10,941 bases of DNA from Scatosoma sp002474405 (GTDB lineage Bacteria > Bacillota > Clostridia > Christensenellales > Borkfalkiaceae), in NCBI GenBank assembly GCA_937892545.1, contig CALAFO010000049.1, positions 1 to 10,941 on the forward strand, written 5' to 3'. The notes beneath the pieces are model-generated. The model saw only the letters and a list, made by a program, of their open reading frames with translations. It was not told where the DNA came from and searched no databases. How positions within the stretch are numbered: position 1 is the stretch's first letter; the number at the start of each line of letters is the position of its first letter. The position numbers and the translations under genes are program-made. This document shows, one piece after another, positions 1-6,063 of this stretch.

Positions 1-34
1 TTTTTAATTTTTTTTGTTTTTTTCTTTTTTCCAC
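1..34 (-). CDS. Possible 5' end of a leftward gene, Lys-rich N-terminus (partial)
   Basis: On the minus strand a GGAG motif (41-44) lies six bases before a GTG codon (32-34). The frame then reads MEKRKKQKKLK to the window edge without a stop. The first 60 bases of the plus strand are a pyrimidine tract with only seven purines, so a Lys-rich coding start explains the composition. No good minus-strand promoter is visible upstream. Eleven codons are too few to assign a family, and the tract could also be low-complexity non-coding DNA. Confidence 0.25.
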   Translation of the reverse strand, partial: MEKRKKQKKLK

Positions 35-99
35 TTTTTTCTCCTTTTTTACGCCTTTCAGACGAATCCGCGTTCTTAGCTGTTCCGGACAAAACTTTC

Positions 100-129
100 T
101 TGACATCCGCGTGCCGTCCGTGATATAAT
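100..129 (+). promoter_or_regulatory. Sigma-A promoter of the small membrane protein gene
   Basis: TTGACA (100-105) and TATAAT (124-129) are separated by 18 bp. The -10 is preceded by TGA, giving an extended -10 (TGnTATAAT). Transcription should start near 136, leaving a leader of about 87 nt before the ATG at 223. Confidence 0.85.
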
Positions 130-146
130 GATTGTAATAACACGCG

Positions 147-187
147 GCGCGTACGTGCATACGCATACACGCACATGCGCGCGCGTA
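147..187. other. 41-nt perfect purine-pyrimidine alternation, also an RNA stem-loop
   Basis: Every base from 147 to 187 alternates purine and pyrimidine without a break, built of GC, GT/AC and AT steps. This is the base pattern that favours left-handed Z-DNA. The same stretch can fold as RNA. Bases 147-158 pair with 171-182 through ten Watson-Crick pairs, one G-U and one C-A mismatch, closing a 12-nt loop. It fills the 5' untranslated region between the promoter and the RBS at 213-216, so it may act on supercoiling, on mRNA stability or on translation. The function is inference. Confidence 0.7.
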
Positions 188-222
188 GATAAGCAACCAT
201 ATATCATCAAACGGAGATTTTC

Positions 223-465
223 ATGAAAACTTTACGAATTTTATTTACCGTACTTTCCGCGGCGTGTATTGCGGCGTTTCTTCCCGTCGGTTCGCTTGCG
301 GGCTGGGGCTATGCGGCGATTTGCGCGGCGGGCGCGTTTTGTTTCTTCGCCCTGATGCTGTTATGCAAACAGAGCCAGAACAACGCCGAACGCACGCCGA
401 CGGCGCTGCCGGAGGAAAACCGAAACGAAAAAGAAGCGGAAACGAAGAAAAACGACGGTAAATAA
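223..465 (+). CDS. Small membrane protein, two transmembrane helices, unknown function
   Basis: This 80-residue protein is not one I recognise. Residues about 4-24 and 27-48 are hydrophobic and only a short Gly-containing turn separates them, so it should form a membrane hairpin. The C-terminal third (about 50-80) is highly charged, rich in Glu, Lys and Asn, and probably cytoplasmic. The start is set by GGAG at 213-216, six bases before the ATG. It has its own strong promoter and a terminator that begins inside its last codons, so it is monocistronic. It converges on the ribosomal protein operon. The long structured leader suggests post-transcriptional or supercoiling-sensitive control. That the gene is real rests on the promoter, RBS and terminator rather than on homology. 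Confidence 0.75.
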   Translation: MKTLRILFTVLSAACIAAFLPVGSLAGWGYAAICAAGAFCFFALMLLCKQSQNNAERTPTALPEENRNEKEAETKKNDGK

Positions 466-480
466 AACCGCCGTTTTTTC
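451..480 (+). terminator. Intrinsic terminator of the small membrane protein gene
   Basis: The arms AACGACGGT (451-459) and ACCGCCGTT (467-475) pair with one A-C mismatch around a 7-nt loop. A run of six T follows (474-479). The hairpin overlaps the stop codon at 463-465. Confidence 0.75.
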
Positions 481-490
481 TTTATCCGTA

Positions 491-530
491 CAAAAGCAAA
501 AAGCCGACCGCACACGGGTGCAGCCGGCTT
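491..530 (-). terminator. Intrinsic terminator of the rplM-rpsI operon
   Basis: Read on the minus strand, AAGCCG/CGGCTT arms (525-530 with 501-506) enclose an inner 4-bp GCAC/GTGC stem (510-513 with 518-521). A T-rich tail follows (TTTTTGCTTTTG, ending at 491). It lies about 50 bp past the rpsI stop. Confidence 0.75.
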
Positions 531-577
531 TGTTGTATTCCGTAATTTTTCGTAAGCGCAAACGCCCGAAGAGAAAG

Positions 578-991
578 TTATCTCTTGGAGAACTGCGGTG
601 CGCGACGAGCCTTTTTGAGACCGTACTTCTTTCTTTCCTTCGCGCGGGGATCGCGGGTTAAGAAACCTGCTTTCTTCAGCGCGGGACGGCTGTTTTCTTC
701 CGCTTCGAGAAGCGCTCTCGCCACGCCGAGACGGATAGCGCCCGCCTGACCGGTGTAGCCGCCGCCGATAACGTTTACGATAACGTCGTACTTGCCTTCC
801 GCTTCAAGAAGAACAAGAGGCTGCTTTACGATATACTGAAGCGTGCCCTGAGGGAAATAATCCTCGAACGTACGATCGTTGATGGTGATGGTGCCGGTGC
901 CGGCAGGAATGAGACGCACACGAGCGATCGCCTTTTTTCTTCTGCCCGTTCCCCAGAACTGAATCTTCTTTTTCACATTCGCTTTTGCCAT
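578..991 (-). CDS. rpsI: 30S ribosomal protein S9
   Basis: This 137-residue protein belongs to the uS9 family, close to the usual length of about 130. Recognisable elements are the early GTGRRKKAIARVRL segment (about residues 14-27), the GGGYTGQAGAIRLGVARAL block in the middle, and the basic tail ending PQFSKR. In the family this Lys/Arg C-terminal tail reaches the decoding centre and contacts P-site tRNA. The gene follows rplM with 12 bp between stop and start. Its RBS (AAGGAGAG, 998-1006) overlaps the rplM stop codon, so the two are translationally close and should be co-transcribed from the promoter at 1556-1584. Confidence 0.98.
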   Translation of the reverse strand: MAKANVKKKIQFWGTGRRKKAIARVRLIPAGTGTITINDRTFEDYFPQGTLQYIVKQPLVLLEAEGKYDVIVNVIGGGYTGQAGAIRLGVARALLEAEENSRPALKKAGFLTRDPRAKERKKYGLKKARRAPQFSKR

Positions 992-1003
992 TATCGTCTC
1001 TCC

Positions 1004-1435
1004 TTAATCAACTTTGAGTACTTCGGGTTTCTGAGCCTCGTGATTGTGAGCTTCGCCCTTGTATACTCTGAGTTTTTTAATCATGGCTCTTCCCAGACTG
1101 TTCTTGGGAAGCATACCGCGTACGGCTTCGTAAACGGCAAGATCGCTTTTTTCTTCCATCATCTTTTTATAAGGAATTTCTTTCAAGCCGCCGATATAAC
1201 CGGTGTGGTATCTGTAAAATTTGTCTTCCGCTTTCTTTCCCGTCAAGGTAGCCTTGTCGGTATTGATAACGATAACGAAATCGCCCGTATCCACGTGCGG
1301 GGTGTAAGTGGGCTTATGCTTGCCGCGCAGAATGAAAGCCACGCGGGACGCCAGACGACCGAGCGGAACCCCCGCGGCGTCAACGACATACCACTTTCTT
1401 TCAACCGTCTGGGCATTTGCCATATAGGTCTTCAT
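1004..1435 (-). CDS. rplM: 50S ribosomal protein L13
   Basis: This 143-residue protein matches the uL13 family in length and sequence. It has the N-terminal ERKWYVVDAAG stretch, GRLAS, the LRGKHKPTYTPHVDTGD segment, the YRYHTGYIGG motif and the MLPKNSLGRAM block near residues 108-118. It is an early-assembling protein of the large subunit. The ATG at 1433-1435 has an AAGGAG site (1445-1450) nine bases upstream. It is the first gene of the rplM-rpsI operon and is preceded by a roughly 113-nt structured leader. In many bacteria L13 regulates this operon through its leader. Here that is inferred from position and folding only. Confidence 0.98.
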   Translation of the reverse strand: MKTYMANAQTVERKWYVVDAAGVPLGRLASRVAFILRGKHKPTYTPHVDTGDFVIVINTDKATLTGKKAEDKFYRYHTGYIGGLKEIPYKKMMEEKSDLAVYEAVRGMLPKNSLGRAMIKKLRVYKGEAHNHEAQKPEVLKVD

Positions 1436-1549
1436 ATCGTATTACTCCTTATTCGTGTGTATTCTTTGTTTAAAGTTTCAAAGCTACGTTTGCAGCCACT
1501 TTTCTTTAACGGGGAAAACCGTGCCGCAAACATGCTGTTTTCAACTTGC
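1436..1549 (-). promoter_or_regulatory. Candidate L13-type ribosomal protein leader
   Basis: Between the expected start site (about 1549) and the rplM RBS the minus strand can form a long hairpin. Bases 1531-1521 pair with 1499-1488 through eleven pairs, including one G-U, with one bulged G on the 3' side. The apical part contains ACGG/CCGT, which could form a competing small helix. L13 leaders are an established class of autoregulatory mRNA structures. I did not compare this one with the covariance model, so assignment to that class is a suggestion from position and structure. Confidence 0.45.
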
Positions 1550-1555
1550 CTACTA

Positions 1556-1584
1556 ATTATATTATGATTAACGGAATCCGTCAA
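1556..1584 (-). promoter_or_regulatory. Promoter of rplM-rpsI
   Basis: On the minus strand TTGACG (1579-1584) and TATAAT (1556-1561) are separated by 17 bp. Transcription should start near 1549. Confidence 0.85.
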
Positions 1585-1722
1585 GCTGTTTTGCCTCGTG
1601 TTTTTCAACTTTTTTTATTTTTTTCAAAAGTTTTTCGCTTTTACGCCGATTTTAACGGATTTTTACCGTTTTTTTCCGCTTCCGGCGCAACCCCGTATCC
1701 GCAGGCAAAAAAACAGCGCCGC

Positions 1723-2340
1723 TTAAAAAAGCAAAATCTTCAGCCCGATCACGATAAGCACCGCGCCGCCGAAAATTTCCGCCTTGTCCGCCAGCTTGTT
1801 TCCGATCAGCCGCCCTATCTTTGCTGCGACGACGCTGAGCAGAAACGTGGTGCAGCCGATGATCGTTACCGACCAGCCGATCGCGGGGACAAGCCCCTCG
1901 CTCATCGCCGCCATTTTCAGCGAAATTCCCACGGCGAGCGCGTCCACGGACGTGGCGAACGCCTGCACGACCATTTCGCCGAACGAAAGACTTTTATCCT
2001 CCGCTTCCGCGGTTTCCCCCGCTTCGCGCGCTTTCCGCGCGGCTCTGCGTTCCTTTACGCTGTCGACAATCATTTTGCCGCCGATAAACGCGAGAAGCAC
2101 GAACGCCACGCTTTTCGACGCCTTTTCAAACGTACTCCTGAACGTTTCGGAAGAAGAAACGAGATCGGTGAGATAATACCCGACGAGCGGCATCAACGCC
2201 TGAAACACGCCGAAGAGCAGCGCGGGCACAAGCGCCTTTTTCCCACCCATCTTCGAATCCGTCATGCCGTTCGTCATGCTTACGGCGACGGCGTCCATCG
2301 AAAGCGCCACGCCAAGCAGTAAAATATCGAAAATATTCAT
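1723..2340 (-). CDS. mntP: MntP-type manganese efflux pump
   Basis: This 205-residue protein has the two-fold repeat of the MntP family (formerly DUF204/YebN), with about six membrane helices. The two signature segments are ALSMDAVAVS (Asp16) and ATSVDALAVGIS (Asp133). These aspartates are known in the family to be needed for Mn2+ export. Other helix features include the Gly-rich FIGGKMIVDS near residue 85. The central loop (about 96-117) is charged and longer than usual. The role is export of Mn2+ across the cytoplasmic membrane. The gene is monocistronic on the minus strand, with its own promoter at 2448-2476 and a GAGG RBS just before the ATG. A small hairpin abuts the RBS. The Mn2+-sensing yybP-ykoY riboswitch often found upstream of this family was not recognised here. 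Confidence 0.93.
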   Translation of the reverse strand: MNIFDILLLGVALSMDAVAVSMTNGMTDSKMGGKKALVPALLFGVFQALMPLVGYYLTDLVSSSETFRSTFEKASKSVAFVLLAFIGGKMIVDSVKERRAARKAREAGETAEAEDKSLSFGEMVVQAFATSVDALAVGISLKMAAMSEGLVPAIGWSVTIIGCTTFLLSVVAAKIGRLIGNKLADKAEIFGGAVLIVIGLKILLF

Positions 2341-2353
2341 TCTTTTTTTCCTC

Positions 2354-2372
2354 GCCCGTTACTTCCACGGGC
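2354..2372 (-). promoter_or_regulatory. Stem-loop immediately upstream of the mntP RBS
   Basis: A perfect 6-bp stem GCCCGT/ACGGGC (2367-2372 with 2354-2359) with a 7-nt loop ends three bases before the GAGG of mntP. No T run follows, so it is not a terminator. It could affect ribosome access or mRNA stability. Confidence 0.5.
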
Positions 2373-2447
2373 AAAAATACAAAAAATTCCGACGTACCCC
2401 GCCGCTTCGCCGCGGGCACCCCGCAAAGGAAAGCAAGCAAGGGCTTT

Positions 2448-2476
2448 ATCGTAACACAAATCGGTTATTTTGTCAA
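2448..2476 (-). promoter_or_regulatory. Promoter of mntP
   Basis: On the minus strand TTGACA (2471-2476) and TACGAT (2448-2453) are separated by 17 bp. This leaves a leader of about 100 nt before the ATG. Confidence 0.75.
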
Positions 2477-2573
2477 CCTCTTTTATCGGCTTTCCGGAAA
2501 AATGCCCGTTTTGCGCCGTTTTCTTTCAATTTTCGCTTTACATCCGCTTTTTTCTCGCGTGCGCGCGTATACA

Positions 2574-2602
2574 ATTATAGTTTGCGGACAATCAACTTTA
2601 AA
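2574..2602 (-). promoter_or_regulatory. Weak second minus-strand promoter upstream of mntP
   Basis: A perfect TATAAT on the minus strand (2574-2579) has TTTAAA (2597-2602) 17 bp away as a poor -35. Just past its -10 lies an 18-nt purine/pyrimidine alternation (2556-2573). The rest of 2480-2670 shows no gene or other clear signal. Confidence 0.3.
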
Positions 2603-2672
2603 AAAACGTTCCGCCGGAAAACAAATCGCGGCGCCGAACTCTGCGCGATTTTATCTTGCGGGCAAAAAACGC

Positions 2673-2701
2673 TTTACTTGAAAGCGCCCGCATGATATAA
2701 T
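2673..2701 (+). promoter_or_regulatory. Extended -10 promoter of the rlmI-like gene
   Basis: TGATATAAT (2693-2701) is an extended -10, and TTTACT (2673-2678) is a partial -35 at 17-bp spacing. The -10 is followed by the perfect palindrome GATTGCAATC (2702-2711) over the expected start site. Bases 2693-2710 match 121-138 at 17 of 18 positions. Confidence 0.75.
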
Positions 2702-2734
2702 GATTGCAATCGAAACAATATGGAGAAAAATAAA

Positions 2735-3901
2735 ATGCCGTATACGGTAATCTTAAAGAAAACGGAAGAAAAACGCATCGTTGCGGGGCACGCCTGGGTG
2801 TACGCCAACGAAGTGCAGCGCATCGAAGGAAAAGACAAAAACGGCTCGCTCGCCACGGTGCTTTCTGCCGACGGGAAATTTATAGGCAAAGGTTATATCA
2901 ACCACGCTTCGAAAATTCTCGTACGAATTTTTATCCGCGGAAACGAGGAGGACGGCGAAGAACTGTACCGCCGCCGCATTTCCGCCGCCTGGGAAAGCCG
3001 CAAAAAACTCGGATACGAAAACTGCTGCCGCGTAGTGTTTGCCGAAGCGGACGATCTGCCCGCGCTTATTGTGGATAAATACGCCGACATTCTTGTGATT
3101 CAGTGCCTTTCGCTGGGGATTTATCAGCGCAAAGCGCTCATCGTGAAAGTGCTTGCCGAACTCTTTGCGCCGAAAGGCATTTACGAACGTTCCGACGTTG
3201 CCGTGCGCGAAAAGGAAGGGCTGCCGCAGGAAAAAGGCGTATTGTACGGCGAAGTTCCGGACGAGGTAATCATCGAAGAAAACGGCTTGAAAATGAGCGT
3301 GGACGTGAAAAACGGGCAGAAAACGGGGTATTTCCTCGACCAGAAAGAAAACCGTTTCGCCTGCCGCCGCTACGCCGCGGGCGGGCGCGTGCTGGATTGC
3401 TTCTGCAACGGCGGCGGTTTTTCGATGAACGCGGCAACCGCGGCAAGCGAAGTGATTTCGGCGGATATTTCCGCCCTCGCGTTGCAGACGGTGAAGCGGA
3501 ACGCGGAACTGAACGGCTTCGAAAACGTAAAAACGGTGCAGGCGGACGTGTTCGAATTGCTGCGGGAATATAAAAAGTCGGGCGAGAAATTCGACCTCGT
3601 GATTCTCGATCCCCCCGCGTTCTGCAAAAGCGCGGCGGAAATCAAAGACGCGTATCGCGGCTATAAAGACGTGAATCTTACGGCGATGAAGCTGGTGAAA
3701 AGCGGCGGCTATCTGATTTCCTGCTCGTGTTCGCACTACATGTCGCAACCGCTCTTTGAAAAAATGCTGGCGGAAGCGGCGAAAGAAAGCGGCAGAAAAG
3801 CGCGCTGCCTCGAAATCCGCACGCAGGCGCCCGACCACCCCGCGCTTCTAAACGCGGAAGAAACTTCGTATCTGAAATTCTTCGCGCTGCAGATTTCGTA
3901 A
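2735..3901 (+). CDS. rlmI: Class I SAM-dependent rRNA methyltransferase, RlmI (YccW) family
   Basis: The 388-residue protein has the RlmI layout. An N-terminal PUA-like RNA-binding domain (about 1-75, with HAWVYANEV) is followed by a central linker domain and a C-terminal Rossmann methyltransferase. Visible motifs are GQKTGYFLDQ (about 194-203), the SAM-binding DCFCNGGGFS (about 221-230), the acidic SADIS strand end, the catalytic-loop DPPAF (292-296), and SCSCSHYM (about 329-336) with the Cys pair common in 5-methylcytosine enzymes. E. coli RlmI makes m5C1962 in 23S rRNA. The exact site here is inferred. I chose the ATG at 2735 over 2720. GGAG (2722-2725) sits nine bases before it, whereas 2720 would lie only about 12 nt from the transcription start with no RBS. 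No obvious T-run terminator follows; 3902-3998 holds only an imperfect stem (3924-3950). Confidence 0.88.
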   Translation: MPYTVILKKTEEKRIVAGHAWVYANEVQRIEGKDKNGSLATVLSADGKFIGKGYINHASKILVRIFIRGNEEDGEELYRRRISAAWESRKKLGYENCCRVVFAEADDLPALIVDKYADILVIQCLSLGIYQRKALIVKVLAELFAPKGIYERSDVAVREKEGLPQEKGVLYGEVPDEVIIEENGLKMSVDVKNGQKTGYFLDQKENRFACRRYAAGGRVLDCFCNGGGFSMNAATAASEVISADISALALQTVKRNAELNGFENVKTVQADVFELLREYKKSGEKFDLVILDPPAFCKSAAEIKDAYRGYKDVNLTAMKLVKSGGYLISCSCSHYMSQPLFEKMLAEAAKESGRKARCLEIRTQAPDHPALLNAEETSYLKFFALQIS

Positions 3902-3998
3902 CGCGCCGCCGTCGCGCCCCGCAACGTCAATCGCTGTCAGCGGCGGACGTAAAAAGCGGAAAATTCGCGTTTATTTTCGATTATTCGCTATAAATCGC

Positions 3999-4027
3999 TT
4001 TACGAAAAGATACAAAACTGCTATAAT
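3999..4027 (+). promoter_or_regulatory. Extended -10 promoter of the cpsC-cpsD pair
   Basis: TGCTATAAT (4019-4027) is an extended -10. TTTACG (3999-4004) is a partial -35 at 17-bp spacing. The leader is about 40 nt and carries GGAGG at 4064-4068. Confidence 0.7.
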
Positions 4028-4072
4028 ATTAAACAACGGTTAAAAATTAAATTACGCCGTTTCGGAGGAACA

Positions 4073-5071
4073 ATGGACGAATATCAGGAACAACGGCAGA
4101 ACGAAATCGGCATCGCCGACGTTTTCCGTATTCTGCTGAAACGAATCAAACTTCTGATCGCCGTGCTGCTGGCGGGCGCGGTAATCGGCGGGTTGTTCGG
4201 CTATTTTACGTATAAAGACGACAAGTACTACGGCGCGGAAGTGAAGTACGAAATTTCCATCATCGCTACACGCAACGTTTTCGCGGCGGACGGCACCGTA
4301 AAAAAAGAGGACGGCAAAGCGCCGAACTACGTATATAAAGATCAGCACATTTCCATGCTGATCGATCACCTCAATTCCGATACGTTCGCCAACGAAGTGC
4401 TGAAAAACATGGATGACTCGGCAGGCGCCGTGAAAGCGGTTACGAACGCGGACGGAGACATCGATATTTCTTCGATGCTTGCTTCGGGCGATAAATCGCA
4501 GGCGGAATACGCGAAAAACTATCTGCAGTGGCTTGCCAAAGTGAAAAACTGCATCTCTTTCTATTTCGATTACGATACCAACCCCAATTCCTTTTATATG
4601 AAAGTTTCCGTAAGAGGCGACGCTTCCTTTGCGGCGCAGATCCTCGCCACGGCGGAAAAAATCGTGCCGCTCGAAGTATCGGGCGTGGAAGCGGACGAGG
4701 CGAACGGCATCGAAGCGAAACGCGGCTGGATTATCGTTCCCGACTCCACCGATTCGAGAAACGCAAGCGGCGTGGGTACGGTAACTTCGTACACGGCGCA
4801 GTGCAACCCGATGACGGTAAGCTATTCGCATCTGCTGAACCCCGGCAACGCCCGGAAAAAGGCGATTCTTTTCGGAACGATTTTCGGTTTGGGCGCGCTG
4901 ATTATCGCCTGCGTGGCGGTGGTTGTGGCGGATAACGCGGACGAGCGCCTGCGCGATTACGATAAATTTTCTAAAGCGATCGGCATGCCCGTGCTGGGCG
5001 TGGTGCCGTCCATAGAATATCTTTCCGCACAGGACAACAAGCAGAAGAAAAAGGAGGAGAAAAACAAATGA
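4073..5071 (+). CDS. Wzz/CpsC-type polysaccharide co-polymerase, kinase activator
   Basis: This 332-residue protein has the co-polymerase architecture. A short cytoplasmic N-terminus (GIADVFRILLKRIKLL) is followed by TM1 (about 25-47), a large extracytoplasmic region of about 215 residues, TM2 (about 264-287) and a C-terminal cytoplasmic tail containing PVLGVVPSI. Family members set polysaccharide chain length and activate a partner BY-kinase through the cytoplasmic tail. It is about 100 residues longer than typical Gram-positive CpsC, mainly in the external domain, and the usual Pro-rich patch before TM2 is weak. Translation starts at 4073, after GGAGG. The last codon overlaps the kinase start (ATGA, 5068-5071), so the two are translationally coupled. 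The family call is firm, while the polymer it serves is unknown. Confidence 0.82.
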   Translation: MDEYQEQRQNEIGIADVFRILLKRIKLLIAVLLAGAVIGGLFGYFTYKDDKYYGAEVKYEISIIATRNVFAADGTVKKEDGKAPNYVYKDQHISMLIDHLNSDTFANEVLKNMDDSAGAVKAVTNADGDIDISSMLASGDKSQAEYAKNYLQWLAKVKNCISFYFDYDTNPNSFYMKVSVRGDASFAAQILATAEKIVPLEVSGVEADEANGIEAKRGWIIVPDSTDSRNASGVGTVTSYTAQCNPMTVSYSHLLNPGNARKKAILFGTIFGLGALIIACVAVVVADNADERLRDYDKFSKAIGMPVLGVVPSIEYLSAQDNKQKKKEEKNK

Positions 5072-5895
5072 GCGTCTTCGACTTTTTAAGCAGAAAAAAT
5101 GCCAACACGGCAAGAAAGAAAGCCGAAAAAGCGGCTTTGCAGGGCGGCAAAAAAACATATCTTTTAAACGAGGATACCCCCTTTGCGGTAACGGAAGCGT
5201 TCAGAAGTTTAAAAATGACGCTTTCCGTCTCCCTCGCCAAGGCGCAGGACGGCAGCGGCGTAAGCTTTTTGTGTACCTCTTCTTATCCCTCCGAGGGCAA
5301 AACCACGGTGGCGGCGAACACCGCGCTGATGATGGCGCAGTCGGACGTGAAAGTGGTGCTGGTGGATACCGATCTCCGCGCGGGCAGAATTTCGAAATTT
5401 TTCAACGTGCCCCACGCCCCCGGACTTTCCGATTATCTTTCCGGGCAGGCTTCTTTGGACGAAGTGCTGCATCAGACGGAAGCGAATCCTAATTTATACG
5501 TCATCTGCCGCGGCACGCAGACGGTGCGCCCGTACGAACTGCTTGCGGACGAAGTGATGAAAGAACTGGACCTTGCGCTGAAAAAACGCTTTGCCTACAC
5601 CATTTACGATTCGCCCCCGTTCCGCCTTGTTTCCGACGCGCTTGCGGTGGCGCCGCTCGCCAACGGAACGTTTCTGGTAACGCGGCACAGATATTCGTAC
5701 GAAAGCGATATCCGCGCGGCTGTGGACGCTTTGAAATTCGTGAAAGCGAATATTCTCGGCATCGTCGTAAACGATTACAAACCGGAAAAATACGCGAAGA
5801 AAGATTCGCGCTACTCGCAGTATTATTACAACGCGTATTATTCGGATCCCGTTCCGGGCGGCGACAGCACCGATAAAAACAATAAGGCGCAATAA
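5068..5895 (+). CDS. Bacterial tyrosine kinase, CpsD/CapB family
   Basis: The 275-residue cytoplasmic kinase has the BY-kinase motifs. EAFRSLKMTL (about 48-57) precedes the fold. Walker A is SSYPSEGKTT, Walker A' is VVLVDTDLRAG, and Walker B is YTIYDSPPF. A C-terminal Tyr cluster (YSQYYYNAYY) is the expected autophosphorylation site. These enzymes pair with a CpsC-type membrane protein to control capsule or exopolysaccharide synthesis by cycles of oligomerisation and phosphorylation. The RBS (AGGAGGAG) lies within the end of the upstream gene, and the start overlaps its stop. The hydrophilic first 30 residues are longer than in minimal CpsD. A strong terminator follows, so the operon is only two genes and lacks glycosyltransferases, Wzx/Wzy or a phosphatase. 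The target locus must be elsewhere. Confidence 0.9.
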   Translation: MSVFDFLSRKNANTARKKAEKAALQGGKKTYLLNEDTPFAVTEAFRSLKMTLSVSLAKAQDGSGVSFLCTSSYPSEGKTTVAANTALMMAQSDVKVVLVDTDLRAGRISKFFNVPHAPGLSDYLSGQASLDEVLHQTEANPNLYVICRGTQTVRPYELLADEVMKELDLALKKRFAYTIYDSPPFRLVSDALAVAPLANGTFLVTRHRYSYESDIRAAVDALKFVKANILGIVVNDYKPEKYAKKDSRYSQYYYNAYYSDPVPGGDSTDKNNKAQ

Positions 5896-5966
5896 CCTCG
5901 CCGCCTGCGGAAACCGGCAAAGAACGTTTTGCAGGGCTTCGCGGAAGTTATCTTTATTTTATACGC

Positions 5967-5996
5967 AAAAGGCGCGGAGTTACTCCGTGCCTTTTT
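5967..5996 (+). terminator. Strong, probably bidirectional terminator
   Basis: A 9-bp stem with one G-T pair (5971-5979 with 5983-5991) and a TTA loop is followed by five T on the plus strand. Four A precede it, giving a T tract on the minus strand. It ends the cpsC-cpsD transcript and may also stop the convergent degV transcript. Confidence 0.85.
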
Positions 5997-6021
5997 ATAC
6001 GATTTTTCGTTGAAATGCAAA

Positions 6022-6052
6022 CGCCGCGGAAACTTCCGCGGCGCGTATTTTT
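6022..6052 (+). terminator. Second hairpin between the convergent operons
   Basis: CGCCGCGGA (6022-6030) pairs perfectly with TCCGCGGCG (6035-6043) around a 4-nt loop. The T-rich GTATTTTTAT follows on the plus strand. It lies 12 bp past the degV stop, so it may serve that minus transcript too, although the minus-side T tract is poor. Confidence 0.6.
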
Positions 6053-6063
6053 ATATTTTGTTT

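Noticed and set aside
1654..1677. Hairpin AACGG/CCGTT followed by a T run on the plus strand, terminator-like.
   Set aside because: No plus-strand transcript leads into it, since both neighbours are on the minus strand, and the stem has only five pairs. It may be chance in a T-rich spacer.
2341..2447. yybP-ykoY (Mn2+) riboswitch upstream of mntP.
   Set aside because: I could not find the conserved loop sequences or the expected multi-helix layout by eye. A model scan is needed to exclude it fully.
3924..3950. Imperfect hairpin ACGTC/GACGT with inner CGCT/AGCG after the rlmI-like gene, considered as its terminator.
   Set aside because: It has a 3x3 internal loop and is followed by A bases, not T, on the plus strand. 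Its minus side also lacks a T run after the stem.
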